Positions 18,126 to 28,986 of a stretch of DNA of 64,000 nucleotides are shown here, in pieces; position 1 is the first letter of the stretch; each line of letters begins with the position of its first letter. The notes under the pieces were generated by a model. It was not told the origin of the DNA, made no database searches, and saw only the letters and a list, made by a program, of their open reading frames with translations. This DNA is from Bog-473 sp963764305 (GTDB lineage: Bacteria > Actinomycetota > Acidimicrobiia > Acidimicrobiales > RAAP-2), in the NCBI GenBank assembly GCA_963764305.1, contig CAVXSD010000001.1:1-64000 (forward strand), in the 5' to 3' direction. The translations under genes and the position numbers were made by a program.

Positions 18126-20045
18126 TTACGAGCCGTTGCCCTTTATGGACACCGAATACTCGGGAAGAGACCCCGACGCTGGACCAATTTTGGCAATTAC
18201 CCGCTGGTACGACTCAATGAAAGTTCCAATTGGCCGATTCGCTTCTGAACCATTAGCTGTCCACGCATAAATGTTCAAGCCATTGAGATTCCGCACGACA
18301 CATACTCTCTTGCCGGTGGTTTGCAGGTGATTCAACTTCGCCGACACTTCCTGCTCCTGAGAAGTCGTTAACATGCCTGCAAAATTCGCAAGTTGTCCAG
18401 TAGGCGCAGGGATTCCCGTGTAGATGTACAGGCTGTCGATGGGAGGTACTGAGTAGAAGGTGTCGCAGTTTTGTTTGACCACGGAGGTTAGCTGGCGGAG
18501 TTCGGCACCAATCAGCGGGTTAACTCGGATCATTTTTGTCCCGTGTAGCCCAAGCGAAACGTTGTCATAGTAGGTAACCCATCCGCCGACTGGCCATTGA
18601 ATCAGAGCAAGCGCGGAGAAAAGACAAAGTACCGCGACGGCACCTACTCGAATTGCAAATGGTGTATCGCGCCATATAGACAGCCCATTGCTGCCCGCGG
18701 CCAGCACAATCGCAGAGGGGACAAAGACCACGACTGTTGCCCAAGCTCGCTGCGAACCTGCGACAGGATATGCGTGCAAACTCTGGAGAATTGCGATCGG
18801 CACGATGAGTCGGAGGGCCAACCTGGTCTTTGGTTCGACATCAGCGATCAGTGCCAGCGCAGGAAGCAGGACGATGGCTGGAAGCCAGGTTCCGAAAGGC
18901 ACAGCAAATGGAATCGAATCAACCGCGAGCACCAGAACAGCGACGGCCGCGGCAGACAAGGCCAACCAGGGGATTCGGGACTTTGGAGACAGAGTTTCGA
19001 TTTCAGAATGGTGTGGCCATATCGCAATGATAACCACGAGCCCGGTGATTAGAATTGAAAGCCACTGAATCCCAATGGGCGGAAAGATGGTCAGGAGATT
19101 GACTTGATGTAATGGCCGAATCAACACCTCAGCCGCCATTACCCTCAAAGATGTGCCGGTCGATAGCGGCCAGAGCAGCGATACAAGGACGACCCCGGCC
19201 AACCCATAAGCCGCTGCACGTGCTCCATTGGGTTGGAGAGCAACCGCGTCAACAGACAGCAAGGTGCAAGTGCCGACCATCGATATTGCGACGAGGAACG
19301 CCCACGTCGCAATACTCACCATGGAGAGTCGTTGAAACATTAGGACAAATGGCAAGAGAACAGCTCCCACGCCGATGATGCCGCGTAGTGTTCTCGGCCA
19401 TCTGGAGTTACCGATGATCAATCCGACGGCCAGCCCAACCAAAGCAAAAATCCCAATGTTGATCTTCGTCATTGTTAGCGCACCTACGGCAATTCCGGCG
19501 AAAACGAGGGAAGAATTGCTTTGGGTAACGGAATAGCTCGCAAGCGCGAAGACAAGAATGGAGAGGAAAAGTCCGATCGTCGATCCTGGACTGATCGGTT
19601 CCCTGCCCGCCACGGAAATCAAGGCACAAAAGGTCGCTACCTGGCACAAAATGCTAATGAGGGGATCACGTGTTACTCGCCAGACCGCTCCTGCGAACAA
19701 TGCGGAAGATGCCACTGTGAATCCCAACACAAGGAGGCGACCGGTGGTCGGCGTCGGGCTATGAGCAGTCAAGCGATAGATCAGACCGATGAACGACCAA
19801 TAGAAGGGTCCATAACTGGTGCCTGAGGTGTGGGCGTACAGGCTACCGTTATGAAGGAACTGTCCTAAGGTTGTGAGGAAGTAACCCTCATCGTCGTATT
19901 GGGTTGCGGCTTGATCGAACAGGGATGGAAAAAACGCCGCCGCGAGTAAGAGGCCGAGGCCGACAAAGGCCAGACCGGTGCCGATTGAGCGCGCGATTTG
20001 TCTGTGTCTTGACTGAAGTGCCCGTTCTTGCATACCAGAATTCAT
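18126..20045 (-). CDS. large multi-spanning membrane protein, GT-C glycosyltransferase-like, low G+C
   Basis: 639 residues and intact. About a dozen hydrophobic segments are visible (for example TGLAFVGLGLLLAAAFFPSL, LAVGLIIGNSR, WLALSAAAVAVLVLAV). The first outside loop holds QYDDEGYFLTTLGQFLHNG and SYGPFYWSFIGLIYRL; an acidic DDE in the first loop is characteristic of GT-C enzymes that use polyprenyl-phosphate sugars, so it may use the product of the GT2 downstream. A soluble C-terminal part has CDTFYSVPPIDSLYIYTGIP. Base composition is much poorer in G+C than its neighbours, pointing to transfer. No specific family recognised. Confidence 0.6.
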   Translation of the reverse strand: MNSGMQERALQSRHRQIARSIGTGLAFVGLGLLLAAAFFPSLFDQAATQYDDEGYFLTTLGQFLHNGSLYAHTSGTSYGPFYWSFIGLIYRLTAHSPTPTTGRLLVLGFTVASSALFAGAVWRVTRDPLISILCQVATFCALISVAGREPISPGSTIGLFLSILVFALASYSVTQSNSSLVFAGIAVGALTMTKINIGIFALVGLAVGLIIGNSRWPRTLRGIIGVGAVLLPFVLMFQRLSMVSIATWAFLVAISMVGTCTLLSVDAVALQPNGARAAAYGLAGVVLVSLLWPLSTGTSLRVMAAEVLIRPLHQVNLLTIFPPIGIQWLSILITGLVVIIAIWPHHSEIETLSPKSRIPWLALSAAAVAVLVLAVDSIPFAVPFGTWLPAIVLLPALALIADVEPKTRLALRLIVPIAILQSLHAYPVAGSQRAWATVVVFVPSAIVLAAGSNGLSIWRDTPFAIRVGAVAVLCLFSALALIQWPVGGWVTYYDNVSLGLHGTKMIRVNPLIGAELRQLTSVVKQNCDTFYSVPPIDSLYIYTGIPAPTGQLANFAGMLTTSQEQEVSAKLNHLQTTGKRVCVVRNLNGLNIYAWTANGSEANRPIGTFIESYQRVIAKIGPASGSLPEYSVSIKGNGS

Positions 20046-20390
20046 CCATGACTCCGCAGCCGAGAGTCAACGGTCTTGCTGAGGGATGCGAGCCGGTAGA
20101 TTGAACCGACACGAAGAACTGTTTGACCACCCTTGAGAATCGATGATGCCCGGAAAACGTTCAGCCCCACCTCGCGCCTTTGGTCTTTATGCCGTCGTTA
20201 AGTTGCTTATTTCCCGGTCCCGCAGAAACTCTCGAAGTTTCTTCCAGACTCCAACCACACTCACCTCGTTCCTTTCACCGACCGGGACAAACGAAACCTG
20301 ACGCGGGTGCCGACGAATTCCAATGGGATCCGATTGCGATCCATGCCGGTGGGTGAGCACAGATCGAAGGTCATCATTTGATGACTACTC
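20046..20390. other. AT-richer stretch with no gene recognised
   Basis: Upstream of the low-G+C membrane protein. Nothing coding was recognised; promoter elements for the minus-strand gene must lie here, but no convincing -35/-10 pair stands out. Confidence 0.4.
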
Positions 20391-20576
20391 TTAGGTGGGC
20401 GCCTCCGCCAGAGCCGCCAGCTCCGCATCCAGGTCCCCGTCCACCCGAGTATGGTCCCGCATGTTCGCCACAAGACCTGTCACGTGCGCCAACTGGACCA
20501 TGTCTTTCAAACCCCCGCCGTTCTCCTGGACCTTGGCAAATTCCTCTGCGGTGCATAGCAGATCGAAGTTCTTTAC
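20391..20576 (-). pseudogene. C-terminal gene fragment ending at TAA 20391
   Basis: A minus-strand frame without a start codon reads VKNFDLLCTAEEFAKVQENG, then GGLKDMVQLAHVTGLVANMR, then a tail DGDLDAELAALAEAPT and stop. The helical, codon-like composition suggests a real protein end, perhaps cut by the neighbouring IS. No family recognised. Confidence 0.35.
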
Positions 20577-20689
20577 GCAACTGGGAATGTGAAGCCACGA
20601 TCGTGACTGCGAATGTGGGCCAAAGTCATGAAGCGCTGACTCGATGCCTCGGCCAACGACATCGCCAGCGACCTATAGGAAGTCCTCAG

Positions 20690-22478
20690 TAGCTACTTCG
20701 TCCTGAAAAAGTCGATGTGAAATTCGCCCGCGACCAGCGCGTTCATGTTCGGAGGGTGCTCGCGTTCTGGCCCGAATGAAGCAACGATGGCTCCATCCCT
20801 CTTGCCGGAGAGAACGGAGCCATCGTGTTGCGCACCAAGGTAGACCCTCAGCCCACCCTGTGGGAGACAATCCTCCCGCCCGAGTTCTTGGCCCTCCCAC
20901 CAGGGCTCGCGCAGATCGACCGCCTGCTCGAGGACCCGGTCTTCTTCGAGCCCTTCGTCCCGTTCTTCGACCCGCTGATCGGCCGGCCGTCCATCCCGAT
21001 GGAGACCTACCTGCGGATGATGTTCTTGCGCTTCAGGTACCGGCTCGGCTTCGAGACGCTCTGCGCCGAGGTGGCCGACAGCCTCGCCTGGCGACGCTTC
21101 TGTCGCATCGCCATCACCGATGCGGTGCCGCACCCGAGCACGTTGATGAAGATCACCGCCCGCTGCGGAGAGGGTGCGGTCGACCAGCTGAACGAGGCGT
21201 TGCTCAAAAAGGCCATGGCCGCCCACGTGGTCAAGCTCGACAAAGTGCGCGCCGACACCACGGTCGTCCCAGCGAACGTGGCCTATCCGACCGACTCGGG
21301 TCTGCTCACCAAAGGGGTGGCCAAGCTCACCAAGACTGTGCGCGCCCTCCAGATGCTCGGTCTGGCGCGGCGCAGCCGCTTTCGGGACCGCACCCGCTCG
21401 GTGCGCCGACGCGCCCATCAGATCGCGGCCTGGCTGCGCCGGCGCAGCGGGGAGGCCAAAGACGAGGTGCTGGTGCTGACCGGAGAGTTGGCCACCATCA
21501 CCGAGGCGAGTATCAAAGACGCCCAGGTCGTGGCCACAAATGCCCGCCGGGCGCTGCGCCGGGCCGGCGCGGGAGCTTCGGGCAAGGCGAGCGCACTGGT
21601 CGCCGAGCTCGAGCGCACGATCAGCGTGCTCGAGCGAGTCGTGGCCCAGACGCGCACGCGACTCGGCGGCGAGGTCCCCGACGGATCGACGCGCATCGTG
21701 TCGCTCCACGACACCGACGCCCGGCCCATCGCCAAGGGACGCCTGGGGCGCCCCGTCGAGTTCGGCTTCAAGGCACAGGTGGCGGACAACACCGACGGCA
21801 TCGTGGTGGACCACTGCGTGGAGATGGGCAACCCTCCCGACGCTCCGATGCTCGGGGCCGCCATCGGCCGCATCAAGCAAAGGTTCTCCAAGGTGCCCAG
21901 AGCGGCCACCGCCGATCGCGGTTATGGCGAGGCCAGGGTTGAGACCGAGCTCCACGAGCTTGGCGTCACCCACGTCGCCATCCCGCGCAAGGGACGCCCC
22001 GGTGCAGCCCGACAAGGCGTCGAGTCGGCGCGTCGCTTCCGCAAGCTCGTCAAGTGGCGCACCGGATCAGAAGGACGTATCTCATACCTCAAGCACTCCT
22101 GGGGTTGGGAGCGCACCAGGATCGACGGCATCGACGGGGCGCGCACATGGTGCGGCTGGGGCGTCTTGGCCCACAACGCCACCAAGATCGCCGTGCTGAT
22201 CGACGAACGCGGACAGAACAACAGTCCCACTCCTTCTCCGAAACAACGATCGAGAACCTCTGCCGAACCCCCAGGACGCGCCCCGCCAGCGCCGCACCGA
22301 GCACCCGCCTGATCTCGCCCCGACCCTCTCCCTTCGCGCCCTCCGAGCCAGAAACGGTCGGAAAACGGGATCAAAAGCGACCGGAGAGGTCGGAGTGGGG
22401 GCACGTGGACACACGCGGCGGTCACTCAGGACAGCGGGGGAACCGCACCGGATCTACTTTTTCAGGGGGAAGTAGCTA
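20690..22478. mobile_element. insertion sequence (ISNCY/IS1182-like) with 27-bp imperfect terminal repeats
   Basis: TAGCTACTTCGTCCTGAAAA at 20690 is matched inverted by the end at 22478; over 27 positions 24 agree. The element is 1.79 kb and holds one transposase gene. No certain target duplication was seen in the flanks. Confidence 0.85.
20825..22312 (+). CDS. DDE transposase (ISNCY/IS1182-like), intact
   Basis: 495 residues. The N-terminal domain reads DPQPTLWETILPPEFLALPP, IDRLLEDPVFFEPFVPFFDP, RPSIPMETYLRMMFLRFRYR and LGFETLCAEVADSLAWRRFC, the start shared by IS5/IS1182/ISNCY transposases. DDE candidates: VRADTTVVPANVAYPTDSG (Asp), ATADRGYGEARVETELHELG (Asp) and the C-terminal TGSEGRISYLKHSWGWERTR (Glu). 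GTG 20825 follows the left terminal repeat by about 110 bases. A Ser/Pro-rich tail follows the catalytic domain. Intact, so the element may be active. Confidence 0.9.
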   Translation: MLRTKVDPQPTLWETILPPEFLALPPGLAQIDRLLEDPVFFEPFVPFFDPLIGRPSIPMETYLRMMFLRFRYRLGFETLCAEVADSLAWRRFCRIAITDAVPHPSTLMKITARCGEGAVDQLNEALLKKAMAAHVVKLDKVRADTTVVPANVAYPTDSGLLTKGVAKLTKTVRALQMLGLARRSRFRDRTRSVRRRAHQIAAWLRRRSGEAKDEVLVLTGELATITEASIKDAQVVATNARRALRRAGAGASGKASALVAELERTISVLERVVAQTRTRLGGEVPDGSTRIVSLHDTDARPIAKGRLGRPVEFGFKAQVADNTDGIVVDHCVEMGNPPDAPMLGAAIGRIKQRFSKVPRAATADRGYGEARVETELHELGVTHVAIPRKGRPGAARQGVESARRFRKLVKWRTGSEGRISYLKHSWGWERTRIDGIDGARTWCGWGVLAHNATKIAVLIDERGQNNSPTPSPKQRSRTSAEPPGRAPPAPHRAPA

Positions 22479-22480
22479 GC

Positions 22481-22498
22481 GGTGGTCAACTGACCACC
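22481..22498. promoter_or_regulatory. perfect palindrome GGTGGTCAACTGACCACC
   Basis: Two 8-base arms GGTGGTCA/TGACCACC with two bases between, directly beside the right IS end. The TGGTCNNNGACCA-like form is that of GntR-type operators, but it could also be a small hairpin. No gene starts within 180 bases. Confidence 0.4.
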
Positions 22499-22697
22499 AC
22501 CGAGACCCACCCGGGCGAACAGAGGTACGTGACGACCTCAACTGTCAGTCCCATGGAGTCCGGCGGTCGCTCGCCCTGGTTTTCGCTCGAACGCAGCCAC
22601 CGGCCCGTTCACAAACGTCCGGCCAGATCCCTTTGGAACGCGCCATCACAGATTGACCTCACCCCATGGAGCCTGTGGGCCGGGCAGGCCGATCGGT
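22499..22697. other. gap between IS and aceE end
   Basis: About 200 bases downstream of aceE. No gene recognised and no strong terminator hairpin with T-run. Confidence 0.4.
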
Positions 22698-25417
<2,720 letters not shown>

Positions 25418-25423
25418 TGCCCC

Positions 25424-25429
25424 ACGGTA
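25424..25429 (-). promoter_or_regulatory. candidate -10 box TACCGT of aceE
   Basis: Minus-strand TACCGT lies 6 bases before ATG 25417 with no ribosome site between, fitting a leaderless transcript. Confidence 0.4.
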
Positions 25430-25481
25430 CCGGCAGGAGGGGACCACCACGACCGCCGGTCGAGGGTGTTACACATTTGTG

Positions 25482-25946
25482 ATGCCACCACCGAACGGGC
25501 CGATCGTCGTGTACACGGACGGCGCCTGCCGGGGCAATCCCGGCCCCGGTGGCTGGGCCTGGGCCGTGCCGGGCGGGGCGTACGCCAGCGGGGCCGAGGC
25601 CCGCACCACCAACCAGCGCATGGAGATCACGGCGGCGCTGGAAGCTCTGCGGACCCTGAGTCGCGACGCGCCGGACGGGGTGGAGGTGGTGAGCGACTCG
25701 ACCTACGTCGTCAGGTGCTTCACCGACGAGTGGTGGAAAGGCTGGCAACGCCGTAACTGGAAGAACACGCAGAACAAGCCGGTGGCCAACCGCGACCTGT
25801 GGGAGCCGCTGCTGGCGCTCGCGCTGTCCCCGGACGTCGCCGTCAGCTTCCGTTGGGTGAAGGGCCACTCGGGTGACCGCTGGAACGACCGGGTCGACGA
25901 GCTGGCCACGCAGGCGGCGGATCTGGGGACCGGGACGAGCGGCTGA
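25482..25946 (+). CDS. rnhA: ribonuclease HI
   Basis: RNase HI removes RNA from RNA-DNA hybrids. 154 residues with all four catalytic acids: VVYTDGACRGNPGPGGWAW (Asp), TTNQRMEITAALEALRTL (Glu), VEVVSDSTYVVRCFTDEWWK (Asp) and WNDRVDELATQAA (Asp). The basic handle region WQRRNWKNTQNKPVANRDLW and the His loop WVKGHSGD are present. ATG 25482 is preferred; GTG 25479 is also possible. Divergent from aceE, 64 bases apart. Confidence 0.95.
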   Translation: MPPPNGPIVVYTDGACRGNPGPGGWAWAVPGGAYASGAEARTTNQRMEITAALEALRTLSRDAPDGVEVVSDSTYVVRCFTDEWWKGWQRRNWKNTQNKPVANRDLWEPLLALALSPDVAVSFRWVKGHSGDRWNDRVDELATQAADLGTGTSG

Positions 25947-26012
25947 GCGAGGGCAACTGCCGGACTCGGGCGCACGGCCCGGCCGGTAGGCTGCGTAGGT
26001 CACGTGCAGGGT

Positions 26013-26105
26013 ATGGAGAGGACTCTCGCCAGTGCGATCGGGATGTTCCGGGGAGGCCGAGCGCGCCGGACGGACGTCGTGAGCACACAGGAAGAGGACC
26101 GGTGA
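26013..26105 (+). CDS. 30-residue leader ORF overlapping lpdA start
   Basis: ATG 26013 opens MERTLASAIGMFRGGRARRT, continuing DVVSTQEEDR to TGA at 26103-26105. That stop shares its last base with the lpdA ATG (TGATG), so translation of the two would be coupled. A TAGGCT box at 25987-25992 could serve as -10. The peptide is rich in Arg in the middle and acidic at the end; no known leader family. Confidence 0.4.
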   Translation: MERTLASAIGMFRGGRARRTDVVSTQEEDR

Positions 26106-27520
26106 TGGCAGGCGAGGACGAGTTCGACATCGTCGTGATCGGCGGCGGTCCCGGTGGCTACGCAACTGCGCTCTACGGGGCCGCGGCAGGCCTGTCGGTT
26201 GCCATCATCGAACGAGACAAGGTCGGTGGAACCTGTCTGCACCGTGGCTGCATCCCCGCCAAGGAGTTCCTCGAGACGGCCGCCGTGTACCGGACGATCG
26301 AGGGCTCCAAGGAGTTCGGGATCGGCGTCTCCGGAGTGTCGGTGGACTTCGCCGTGAGCCAGGACCGCAAGAACGCCGTCGTGGGCAAGCTCCACAAGGG
26401 ACTGGCCGGCCTGCTCAAGGGCCGCAAGGTGACGACTCTCTCGGGCACCGGCACGCTCAAGGCCGACCGTCAAGTCGAGGTGGTCGACGGGGAGGATGCC
26501 GGGCGGGTCGTCGTCGGGCGCAACGTGGTGCTGGCGGCCGGATCGGTGCCGTCCCTACTGCCCGGCTTCGAGGTCGACGGGCGCCTGATCATGACCTCCG
26601 ACGAATTCCTGGACCTCAAGGAGCTCCCCGCCTCGGTCGTCGTCATCGGTGGCGGCGTCGTCGGGTGCGAGTTCGCCTCGCTCCTGGCCGACCTCGGCTC
26701 CAAGGTGACGATCCTGGAGGCGCTCGACTCCATTCTCCCCGGCTGCGACGAGGACATCGTCCGCCTGCTCGTCCGCTCCTTCAAGAAGCGGGGCATCGAC
26801 ATCGTGACGGGCGTCAAGGTCGAGGGCCACACGCCGTCGAAGGACGGGACGACCACGACGGTCACGGCGGGCGAGCAGACGTACGACGTCGAGGCGGTCG
26901 TGGTGTCGGTGGGTCGGCGCCCCCGCACCGAGGGACTGGTGGCCGACGGCCTGGGCGTCGAGATCGACGGGCGTGGCTTCGTCGTCACCGACGAATATCA
27001 GCGGACGGGCGTCGACGGCGTGTGGGCGGTGGGTGACATCGTGGCCGGGACGCCGCAGCTGGCCCATGTCGGGTTCGCCGAGGCGATCGTCGCAGTGAAG
27101 GGCATGCTGGGCGAGCCGGTCGTGCCCGTCGACAACGGCAAGGTGCCGTGGGCCATCTACTGCCACCCCGAGGTCGCCTTCTGCGGCATGACCGAGGCGC
27201 AGGCCCAGGCGGCCGGCCTCCCCGTGGTGACCAAGAAGGACCCCTTCGGCGGCAACAGCCGAGCACAGATCATCGGCGACACCGAAGGAATGGTGAAGAT
27301 CATCGCCGAGCAGCGGCCCGACGGGACGGCCGGGAGGATCGTAGGCGTGCACCTCTGCGGGCCCTGGGTAACCGAGCAGCTCGGGGCCGGCTATCTCGCC
27401 GTCAACTGGGAGGCCTTCCCCGAGGAGGTGGCGCAGTTCATGCAACCGCACCCCTCTTTGTCCGAGACATTCGGTGAGACCATGCTCACGTTGAGCGGAA
27501 GGGGAATGCACGTTGCCTGA
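26105..27520 (+). CDS. lpdA: dihydrolipoamide dehydrogenase (E3)
   Basis: FAD disulfide oxidoreductase that reoxidises the dihydrolipoyl group of E2 with NAD. Intact, 471 residues: FAD motif FDIVVIGGGPGGYATALYGA, redox disulfide GGTCLHRGCIPAKEFLETAA (CX4C), NAD motif VVIGGGVVGCEFASLLADLG, FAD motif GVDGVWAVGDIVAGTPQLAH, and the His-Glu pair QFMQPHPSLSETFGETM at the end. AGGAAGAGG lies about 10 bases upstream. Overlaps the E2 start by 8 bases (TTG 27513), so E3 and E2 are one operon. Confidence 0.96.
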   Translation: MAGEDEFDIVVIGGGPGGYATALYGAAAGLSVAIIERDKVGGTCLHRGCIPAKEFLETAAVYRTIEGSKEFGIGVSGVSVDFAVSQDRKNAVVGKLHKGLAGLLKGRKVTTLSGTGTLKADRQVEVVDGEDAGRVVVGRNVVLAAGSVPSLLPGFEVDGRLIMTSDEFLDLKELPASVVVIGGGVVGCEFASLLADLGSKVTILEALDSILPGCDEDIVRLLVRSFKKRGIDIVTGVKVEGHTPSKDGTTTTVTAGEQTYDVEAVVVSVGRRPRTEGLVADGLGVEIDGRGFVVTDEYQRTGVDGVWAVGDIVAGTPQLAHVGFAEAIVAVKGMLGEPVVPVDNGKVPWAIYCHPEVAFCGMTEAQAQAAGLPVVTKKDPFGGNSRAQIIGDTEGMVKIIAEQRPDGTAGRIVGVHLCGPWVTEQLGAGYLAVNWEAFPEEVAQFMQPHPSLSETFGETMLTLSGRGMHVA

Positions 27521-28977
27521 CGTGATGATGCCGCAACTCGGCGAGACGGTGACCGAGGGAACGATTACCCGTTGGATGAAGGCTGTCGGCGACGCGGTCG
27601 AGCGGGACGAGCCGCTCTTCGAGGTGTCGACCGACAAGGTCGACTCCGAGGTGCCCTCCCCGGCTGCAGGCGTCCTCAGCGAGATCCTCGTCCCCGAGGG
27701 CGAGACGGTCGAGGTCGGCGTGAAGCTGGCGGTGATCGGTGACGGCGCGGGGTCCGCCGCGACGGACGGCGCATCATCGGCGGCGTCCGAGCCCGCGCCA
27801 CCCGCAGCAGCAGCGCCGGCAACGGCACCCGCCGCCGCGCCGCAGGAGGTGGCACCACCTTCGCCTCCTCCACCGGCGGCCCCACCCGCAACCGGCGCCT
27901 GCCCAACCGGCGCCTGCCCAACCGGCGCCGGCAGCCGGGCCGACTGCGGAGAACAACAGCGATGGCGTCGGGCCGCGCATGCTGTCGCCGATGGTGCGCA
28001 AGCTCCTGGCCGAGAACGGCATCAGTGAATCCGAGGTGACGGGCACCGGTTCCGGCGGGCGCATCACCCGTGACGACGCGCTGCGGGTGGTCGACGCGCG
28101 CCGGGCCGCGGCCCCGCCTCCGGCGACCAGCCCGCCTCCGGCCGCCACAGCCCCACCCGCGGCGCCGGTGGTCCAATCCCCACCGGCCCCACCGGCCCCG
28201 CCGGCCCCACCGGCGGCGCTGGTGCCGCAGGCCCCGACGGTCTCCATGGCCTCGTTCCGGGCCGCCGGCGACCAGATCGTGCCCTTCTCCAACATGCGCC
28301 GACGCACGGCCGAGCACATGGTGCGATCGAAGGCGACCTCGCCCCACGCGTTCATCGCCAATGAGGTGGACTTCGAGAGCGTCGAGCGCGTGCGCAAGGC
28401 CTGGGGCGAGCGCTTCAAGGCCGAGGAGGGGTTCGCGCTGACGTACCTCCCGTTCGTCGCCCGGGCGGCGGTGGAGGCGTTGCGTGACTTCCCCCTACTC
28501 AACGCGTCGGTCGTCGACGACTCGCTGCTCGTCCATGCCGAGGTGAACCTCGGGATCGCCGTCGACCTGTCCCACGAGGGCCTCATCGTCCCCGTCATCC
28601 ACCGGGCCGAGGAGGTCACACTGCGCGGCGTGGCCCGCCGCATCCGCGACCTGGCCGAACGGGCCCGCGGCCGCCAGCTCAACGCAGACGACATCGCCGG
28701 CGGAACGTTCTCCATCACGAACGACGGCCCCTTCGGCACCTATTTCACCGTCCCGATCATCAACCAGCCGCAGGTGGCGATCCTGGCCACCGACGGCATC
28801 GCCCGCCGGCCGGTGGTGGTGACGCAACCCGACGGGTCCGAGTCCATCGCCATCCACTCGACCGGGATCCTCGGCGTCAGTTGGGATCACCGCGCCGTCG
28901 ACGGCGCCTACGTGTCGCTGTTCCTGGCCAAGGTCTCCGAGCTCCTCGGCAGCCGCGACTGGGCCGCGGAGCTCTAG
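27513..28977 (+). CDS. dihydrolipoamide acyltransferase (E2), single lipoyl domain, one frameshift
   Basis: E2 core of a 2-oxo acid dehydrogenase complex. Lipoyl domain at residues 1-76: PDVMMPQLGETVTEGTITRW and FEVSTDKVDSEVPSPAAGVL, with the lipoylated Lys in TDKVD. An Ala/Pro linker follows, then the E1/E3-binding domain (RMLSPMVRKLLAENGISESE, GSGGRITRDDALRVVD), a second Pro/Ala linker, and the catalytic domain with SKATSPHAFIANEVDFESVE, the FGTYFTVPIINQPQVAILAT block and the active site SWDHRAVDGAYVSLFLAKVS. The frame breaks in the first linker between 27850 and 27895, just before a 15-base repeat encoding PAPAQ. TTG start. Could serve pyruvate or 2-oxoglutarate; with aceE adjacent I favour pyruvate. 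Confidence 0.92.
27892..27934 (+). repeat. 15-bp tandem repeat in the E2 linker
   Basis: CCGGCGCCTGCCCAA occurs twice in full (27892-27906, 27907-27921) and once in part. In the restored frame it encodes PAPAQ, a flexible linker repeat. Such repeats vary in copy number between strains. Confidence 0.7.
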
Positions 28978-28986
28978 GCCGCGCCG

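Noticed and set aside
20693..22015. 440-codon minus frame antisense to the IS transposase
   Set aside because: Shadow of an intact transposase; His/Gly/Arg-rich with no domain.
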